DNA from: Poa pratensis
Lineage: Eukaryota; Streptophyta; Magnoliopsida; Poales; Poaceae
Length of the DNA: 64,000 bases
Assembly (NCBI GenBank): GCA_947311845.1
Contig: CAMZMU010000107.1
Location: 22,252,359 to 22,316,358, forward strand
Direction: 5' to 3'
The notes below the pieces were generated by a model that saw nothing but the letters and a program-made list of their open reading frames with translations, had not been told where the DNA came from and made no database searches. Shown here in pieces: positions 57,501-64,000 of the stretch (positions are counted from its first letter, which is position 1; each line of letters begins with the position of its first letter). The position numbers were made by a program, and so were the translations under genes.

Positions 57501-59711
57501 AGCTGACCGTGGCCGAGGCGGAAGAGGTGGTGACTTTCTGGTCGATCCCTTCAATTCTCGTGCGCCGAGAATGCTCATCGACTGAACCGCGCCTCGCCGC
57601 GCATCGTTTTCGATCTCGCGGTGGGTCGCGGTGCACGATAGTTCTATTTCTTTTTACACCCTGGCTCTGTAACAACGTATTGTCCTATCGATAACATGGA
57701 TGCACACAGCCTATAATAAGAAGAAGAATTACAAAAAAGAAAAGTCCCGCTACAGTGATCGATCCATTTCTATCCATTCCATCCGTCCGTCCGAGATGAT
57801 CGATCCCCTGCTAGCCTTTTCGATGTGCGGTATATATGGGCTCCATCGGGATAAGGCCGGGCGGCTAAGCGTACGGCGACCTGTTGTTGTTTCGTCATCT
57901 CGATCACCTGTGAAATTGGTCTCTTCTTCACCACTGGCTTGGCTTATTACAAGGCACGGCGAGGAAGAAGACAGGCACGTGAGAGAGATTGACATGGACT
58001 CTAGCTTAAAACCTGGCTGTAATGGATACTGGCCAGCTTGCCTGTGCCCGTATAACTGTCGACCACGCAAAATGGGATATGTTTGTCTACACGAAGAGAT
58101 CATTTATGTATGTGCCAACAAAGCGGAGATTTCGGAGAATGTACTGCTTGCTTTTTTTTTTTGGTATCAATGTACTGCTTGCTACTTTGCTAGCCAGGCA
58201 TGCATGGTGTAAAGTGCAGCTACGAGTGTACATGCATGCGTGATCATACGGGGAATATATTCTTGCTTCCGTCAGTATGAAGACAGTTATTCCGTAGTAC
58301 TAGTATACATCTTTCTTTCCGCTTTCACTGGACCGATTGCGTTACTTAACTCGGTGCCGGCCGTACGTAGGTTAACTGTATTTAACTGACATGTGTCGAC
58401 TCCACATTTCTCTTTCTTTTTCAGCCGATTATATTGCCACCACAATTCAAGCTAGGAACCTGCATATGTTTTTTTTAACAACAAGCCACTCGCAGTGCGT
58501 ACCAAAGTTGCAAATGGCATTGACTAGTCTACTAAGCCACACTAACGATGATTATAAGCCATGGGATCCGTCGTCAAGCTGATGTGCCAAGCGACAGTGG
58601 TCGAGGGTGAGTGACATTTGAAAATCCAGTCTTCTTTTTTTCCCCCTTGGGAGCACAGGTCAGTTCCTCACACTCTCTCTCGGCCGGCGTGGTGCGTTGT
58701 ATTGTATGCTTTTCGCCCGGTTTTTCTCATAATCTGTCCAACTCTTTTCTATTTTATCAATCAAAGGCATTGCTGAGATTTGAAAAAAAAGAATATAGAG
58801 TAAAAACTGCATTATAAAACCTACGTTGTTGTAGTGTTCATAACACTTGATCTGTCATGGTGCGCACAAAATACTGCTGCCTTTCCACAAAAACTGTCTT
58901 TGTCTAAATCCACGGGGGATCACGTAGGGAGAAACGCAAGATGCCAGAACCGAAGATTGGATACGGGGCTGGGGATTATGGTGGAATTTGGCAAGAGAAA
59001 TGACTTTTTTCTCATTTCTCTCGATCAACTTCACAATTATCCTCCTCTCAAAAGAAAAGAAATAAGTACATGACGCTGCTAAGATAGTACCATTGTGTCC
59101 GCCTTGAGTCCATTCTCTGGTCTTTATCCAGTCTGAAGACATCATTTGAACTAACTGAAATCATCGTAAGCGCAAACGGTTGGCACCGCTATATAGGTTT
59201 TGATAGTTTCTGAAACATATAATAGCACGACAATGAGCAGGTGAATGACCACATTGCAACACTTGTGAACAGAGGATGGCGTGTACACACTGTGAACAAG
59301 CGCATGAAAGATGATCAACTACTTGGACGAGATTTTGTACAGAGATGGCAGTTGGCCCGACGTCCATATAGGCACACTATCACACAACTGACACAAGTAC
59401 TCAAAGCAGAGTAGTAGCAACATTCAGGTATGTGCTTCTGAATCCCTTGTCAGCAACACAAAGGCGGCCCGGTATCTTCTCTGTAGTATGGCATGTTTCA
59501 CCATGTGGGAAAATAGCAAGGTCCATAAAACCGAAGCGTAGTCATCTGTACAAGTCCACCACGGCGCAAACGCGGGCTGTGTTGCAACTCCTCTGTTTTC
59601 GGTGCAGATTCCGTGCCATTCTCCCCAAAGCATCCTATGTATCTTCCGTTGCAAAGTTCTCTGGAGCTTCGATGTGTAAAGTAGTTTCAGTCAGCGGTGA
59701 TTTTCTCACAA
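54598..59711. other. Intergenic DNA downstream of the BEACH gene
   Basis: I see no recognisable gene. Small features: a pair of direct repeats of about 58 bases, 242 bases apart (55178-55239 and 55420-55477, with ACTATACTATCATATCATAC); a short tandem duplication TCGGCCAATCTTT at 56768-56810; and a (TCA)n run near 56886-56900. An open frame at 57700-58212 (plus) begins with a Lys-rich low-complexity segment and shows no domain. The part nearest 59711 should contain the 3' UTR of the BEACH gene, though I cannot place its polyadenylation site. Confidence 0.5.
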
Positions 59712-62700
59712 CTACAGCCCGTCGCCTTCGTGCAACATCTGATCAGCTATTTTCGAATACAACTGCAAGATTGAGGTTAGCTAATGTGAAAATTAGTTGG
59801 AGAGATAAGTCATTCAGTTCGGCAATTAAGCCCTGAAAGTAGCTATGTGGGGTAATCTATACAACATTTGTCAGTCAGGCCTTGAAGACAGCTAGTGATC
59901 ATAAATATAGTACACATGGAATACTTACAGCAGGATTTGTGAAAACTATTAGCTGTTTATCAGCTGTTGAAGCAACAAGGGTAGTGTTATCTTCGTTTAG
60001 AGCAACAGCTGTGATATCCTGTCCTTCTACCAGCTTTAGAATATGAATTACCTGATAGGATATCTCTTATTGGTGAGAGTGCTCATAGGCGGATCAACAC
60101 ATGTTTAAAAAAATATTTTTAAGCATTCACCTCGAGTTTTTGCAGATCAATGAAGCAGATCGAGGGCACATGAATAGATAACCTTGTCTCCTTTGACTCT
60201 GGTACGTCATAATCATCACCAGGCTCCTCAATTACATAATCTTCATCAATAGCAGTGCAGCCATCACAAGCACAATTACCAGATAAAGATGTTCCGACTA
60301 AAGCAAAATGGCCATCTGTAGAAACCTCAATGCAACTAACACGCCCTGAGAAAGGTGACAAAACCGAGGTAGCCATAGGGATTCCATTAACAGTGAAGGT
60401 GGATAGTCTCTTATCCGATTCATTCCAAATCAATATAATTCCTTGAGAAGATAAGCATATCAAATGCGCTTCTCTCACATCCAGCTTCCTTATGAGCCGA
60501 CCTGTTCTCAGGGAATGTAGAAGGACACCAGACATATGTGAAAACGAAACAACTAGTCCCAAGTCAGAACTAACAGAACAGCAAGTTACTTCTCCGAGAT
60601 GTCCTCTTAGAACATGCATAGGACCTTCAATTCGCCGCTTCCTGGACGTTTCCAAAGTTCTGCTTGTACTGCTACCACCACCACTACTATTGGCTACAGG
60701 ACTACTTGGTGTTGTCGGTGTAGAAGGTGGAGGTTCTGGAGTATTTTTCCAATGTGAAGAGCTCATCTGATGTATCCTCCATAGTATTACTGTTGTGTCA
60801 CGAGATCCTGTGACAAAATAATTGTTATCTGGAGATAGTGCGAGACAGGTCACAGGAGCAATATGCCCAGATGCAGTTTCAATGGTCCTTGCTCCATCTG
60901 AGGAGATCAACTTCACAGAATTATCTGCATGTCCACCTACAGTGAAAGAAAAATGGACAACAGAAACAACGCAGTAAAGGACCAGTCTGACAATATTTCA
61001 TAGCATAACGACAACTTTTTTGACATAAAATGAGAGCATAAATGCAACTAATGCAGTAAAAACATACTTAAATTTAGTACATCATTTTATTCACGAACTA
61101 ATAAGGAAACTAGTTGTTTGACACCAGGTTGTAGTGTTTCACTCTGGACATCGGGTTTCATCTAGAAAAGAACTAGGAGGGCGCAGTACAAAGTAGGCAT
61201 GAAAACGAAGAACACAGAAAATGAGAAATGAAGAACAGTAGTTTTCCAACAAGTACCAATGAGTGGGGAAGAAAGAAAGCTTTGAAAAAAAGAGAAAAAA
61301 AAATTAGGTGAGAATACAATAATTACCAGTTATAACCTCTTTGTCACATGTGACAACAACAGAAGATGAAGTTTGGATTGCAGAAGCAGCGAAAGCTATA
61401 GCCCTCGGGAAATGATAGTCTTCTGCAGAAGCAGGTCCTTTGAAGATGCGCCTTATTGCGCCGCCACTTGAATTTATAGCATTTCTTCCGGGATGAAAGA
61501 GGAAAGGTGTCCCTAGGTCATCTGGAGTGGTTGGCTGCCAATGGTGAAGTGCCACATGTGCTGCAGGCACATTTGCATCTACAACTACAATAGAGTCATT
61601 TGATACAAGCATTGCACTAGCAGGAACATTGCACTGGTCTGGATTAGGAAGTAAATAAGATCTGACTTCATTTGGGTTTCGGAATATTGTCTGCACAGAA
61701 AACAAAAAGGTAATTAGTTGGTATTTAGTCATGAGATAGGAGAAAGTGGCACATTCTCGAGCTAAATGACTAGTGCGAATTGCGATCAATGAGAGCCTCA
61801 GCCTGGAGCCATGATACATATGCGCTCCATGGGAGGTTTTGAAGGACAGGAATCAACAAATTTTCAAAACAAATCGCTGCAGCCGCAAGAGGTGGCCTTA
61901 GAGCAATCATGTACTTGAAAGGAAAAGGTCAATTTTGGTTGCTAAACAAAATGATATGCCCACATCGTAATTCATACATCATTGAGATCGCAGTTGCATG
62001 TTCTGAGGGCAATGAGCATGCACCACTAAACTGATCTTTTCATGCTTAAATTGGAGTACTATATAGCTTTTTCTCGAACATGAGTAGAACTTGTAAAATG
62101 CTTTGATAATGTTACTTTTAGAGGCAAACATTAATATGGATGTATCCCTATTATGTCTATAAACTCTTGAATGGTATGTTATTATGTCCCTTGAATAACT
62201 TTTCACAACATTAATCAGAAAGTGTGTGATTTTGTTCCTGAAACTCGTACTTGATAATGGTGGTTACTAACTACTCCCTCCGTTCGGAAAAGGATGTCAC
62301 AAAAATAATCTATCTATAGTTCATTTTTGTGACATCAGATAGTTCATTTTTGTGACATCCTTTTCCGAACGGAGGGAGTAGTAACTATGTATGGTCTTTT
62401 GTATTTACTTGGGATAGTTACAATTACAAATCAGCATGTCACTAAATCACCATTTGTTTTAAGAACAAAACATTAAAGATGCTTGTAAGAATCACCTGCA
62501 GCTGTAAGATATCTGTCAAAGGTCTTCGACGCATGTGTGGAATTGTCAGCAACTGAGATGGTGTTTGTCCAAAATTCACTATTTGATCTTGTGCAATTCG
62601 CCGTTGCACCTTCAGTATTTTCAGAAAAACGTGAACAGCTAAATGGTTACTGAGATAATAAAAAAGGTTGGATGCGAAGAACTTACTGGATCAGCGATTT

Positions 62701-62782
62701 TATCAATATCTACCATCCCCCGTATGTAGCATAGGGAAAAACATTGTTAGCCATCATTGCTTCTTTACCTCTTTGTCTATAT
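59712..62782 (-). CDS. SPI-like: SPIRRIG/LYST-like BEACH-WD40 protein, 3' exons
   Basis: Six minus-strand exons: 62782-62687, 62609-62496, 61690-61327, 60936-60131, 60051-59929 and 59762-59712 (stop TAG). All have AG/GT borders and compatible phases. The first encodes the end of the BEACH domain (RGKEAMMANNVF, then VDIDKIADP), followed by GQTPSQLLTIPHMRRRPL and TIFRNPNEVRSYLLP, then WD40 repeats (GHIAPVTCLALSPDNNYFVT, VILWRI, LRGHLGEVTC) and a short C-terminus (DQMLHEGDGL). The order and wording match plant class-A BEACH proteins of the SPIRRIG family, large cytoplasmic proteins in membrane traffic, RNA-granule biology and trichome or root-hair shape. In exon 1 the G run at 62717-62721 seems one base short, breaking the frame, and neighbouring residues are unusual (FPYATYGG). 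No upstream exon is seen to 64000, so this is a partial gene or a truncated pseudogene. Confidence 0.85.
62274..62378. mobile_element. Stowaway MITE (105 bp) in the BEACH gene intron
   Basis: Near-perfect inverted ends of more than 30 bases (CTCCCTCCGTTCGGAAAAGG at the left, its complement at the right), flanked by TA (62272-62273 and 62379-62380). The interior repeats GTTCATTTTTGTGACATC. It lies in the 805-bp intron between the second and third visible exons of the BEACH gene and should be spliced out. Confidence 0.92.
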
Positions 62783-64000
62783 CTGAATAAGGAAAAAGTA
62801 AAGGTTATAAAATAGAGACGGTTAATTAAATGACATAATACATGCCACTAAGGATCAACAAACTAAAGATTGTAAAATGATAATCAATGAATATTTTCTC
62901 TACTGTTGTGTCTGGTAGAAAAAAAGTCAATGGGTGTATTGCTTCTCTGTGGTGAACACCAAAATCAGAAATTGTACTCCATACTTATTTTAACAGAAGA
63001 AATTTTACTTCTATCATGTCTCATGTACTAAATATAGCAGTAATAGTCCAACGATTGCCTTAAGGTAAAAATAACCAGACAAACATGATGGCAGCAACAT
63101 GCCCTTGGTTTAAAATATTTGTCTTTCCTTAAAACAAATGACAATAATTCATTTACTGCATGATTCCAACTGTATTTCCAACTTTATATAAGTTATTTGT
63201 ATGATTTTATACATTCCATAATGTAAGATTTGTTAGAATTATCGCGATTAAATCATTGCGGGTAAGTAGACGGAAATATGATATTCGTCAACAAGGTTCA
63301 GCGATCAATGCCTACATCCCCAGGGCAGCGACTACAGGCGCTCCTCCCCATGTATTAAATCGACATAGCACACCAACGCCAAAGCCCGCCGAGGCCATCG
63401 CACAGCATCTCAGACCGTTGCGCCAAGGCTGGTCCAGTCACCCCTCATGATCTTCTGTTTAGCCTACCAGATCCGTCTTGTCTATTTTAAATGCCTCGTG
63501 GCGCCCTTTCTATATTAGCCATCGGTTACACGTGTCTGACTCAAAAACACCTAACCCTCCACATATACCAAGTCCAACTGTAGCCCTATACACAGTTATA
63601 CCAAGTCCAACTGTAGCCCTATACAACGTTTTATTGCCGGGGCCTACCACACAGCTTCCGTTGGAACAAAAGAACAGCATTGATCCTTTGATAAGGATCC
63701 ATTGAGGGGAGTAGCAGGGGTGGTATCAATTTCCTTTCATTCTAGTATCCATTAATGAATTCTATAGCATTTGATTCCTTACTAACAAATGATTTTTGGT
63801 ACACTGGAAAGCTATCCCAAGAAAGTTGAAGCCGATATCAGCTCGAATGATACTTGATAGGTGCATTCCTTCACATCATGCCTTTGTTTACATGTCGTTG
63901 AGTCGAGTCGAGTCGAACTCGAAGAGTTGAGTCGACATGTCGACATGTCGCCGCTTAGGCGACAATTGGGCGTTGGGCGTAATAATAAAAAATAAATAAA
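62783..64000. other. Intron or flanking DNA upstream of the visible BEACH exons
   Basis: The first visible exon has a good acceptor (TTATTCAG), so an upstream exon is expected, but no BEACH-domain sequence appears up to the window end. The region holds a 33-base tandem duplication (ACCAAGTCCAACTGTAGCCC twice, about 63565-63628), a GC-richer block at 63290-63470 without a domain, and GAGTC/GTCGACAT short repeats at 63895-63955 of a repetitive type. It may be a long intron with inserted repeats. Confidence 0.5.

Noticed and set aside
57700..58212. 170-codon open frame on the plus strand
   Set aside because: Begins in low-complexity Lys/Asn sequence, has no recognisable domain, promoter or splice signals, and the composition is like its surroundings.

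Overview
The window is plant nuclear DNA, almost certainly from a grass and most likely a Pooideae genome of the wheat/barley/oat type. The grounds are grass Stowaway miniature elements (CTCCCTCCGT ends), a Cassandra 5S-derived retrotransposon, Sirevirus, Athila-like, Tat and Tekay LTR retrotransposons nested inside one another, and a plant SPIRRIG/LYST-type BEACH-WD40 gene with spliced exons. There is no bacterial or organellar content. Nearly all long reading frames belong to transposable elements.

Left end (1-12310). A CACTA (En/Spm) transposon end (1-658) sits inside the pol gene of a Tekay/RIRE3-like Ty3/gypsy element (659-6224, minus strand: broken gag-pol, Met-tRNA primer site, 3.3-kb LTR). 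Intergenic DNA follows, with a Stowaway element (6664-6900) and low-confidence remnants of older transposons.

Centre (12311-52532). One old Sirevirus-type Ty1/copia element, flanked by the 5-bp duplication GGTGG, has been expanded to 40 kb by insertions. Its left LTR contains an Athila-like solo LTR (14216-29092), which itself contains a 13.4-kb Tat-lineage gypsy element (14544-27963). That Tat element carries gag, protease, RT, two RNase H domains and integrase on the minus strand, and a separate six-exon antisense gene of 1000 codons on the plus strand. The Sirevirus interior holds a second solo LTR (29958-31560), a non-autonomous Athila-like element (32112-38670), a hAT-type miniature element with a tRNA-like core (39090-39580) and a non-autonomous Tat-like element packed with GC-rich tandem repeats (41383-47826). 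All five LTR units and the hAT element are bounded by matching target duplications, so the order of insertion can be read directly.

Right end (52533-64000). After intergenic DNA and a Cassandra TRIM element (53936-54597) comes the only host gene recognised: the 3' exons of a SPIRRIG-like BEACH/WD40 gene on the minus strand (62782 to 59712). It has a Stowaway element in one intron and an apparent one-base frameshift in its first visible exon.

The most noteworthy items are the intact spliced antisense gene of the Tat element, the tandem arrays of the non-autonomous Tat-like element, the complementary loss of 5S promoter parts in the two Cassandra LTRs, and the tRNA-like core of the hAT element.
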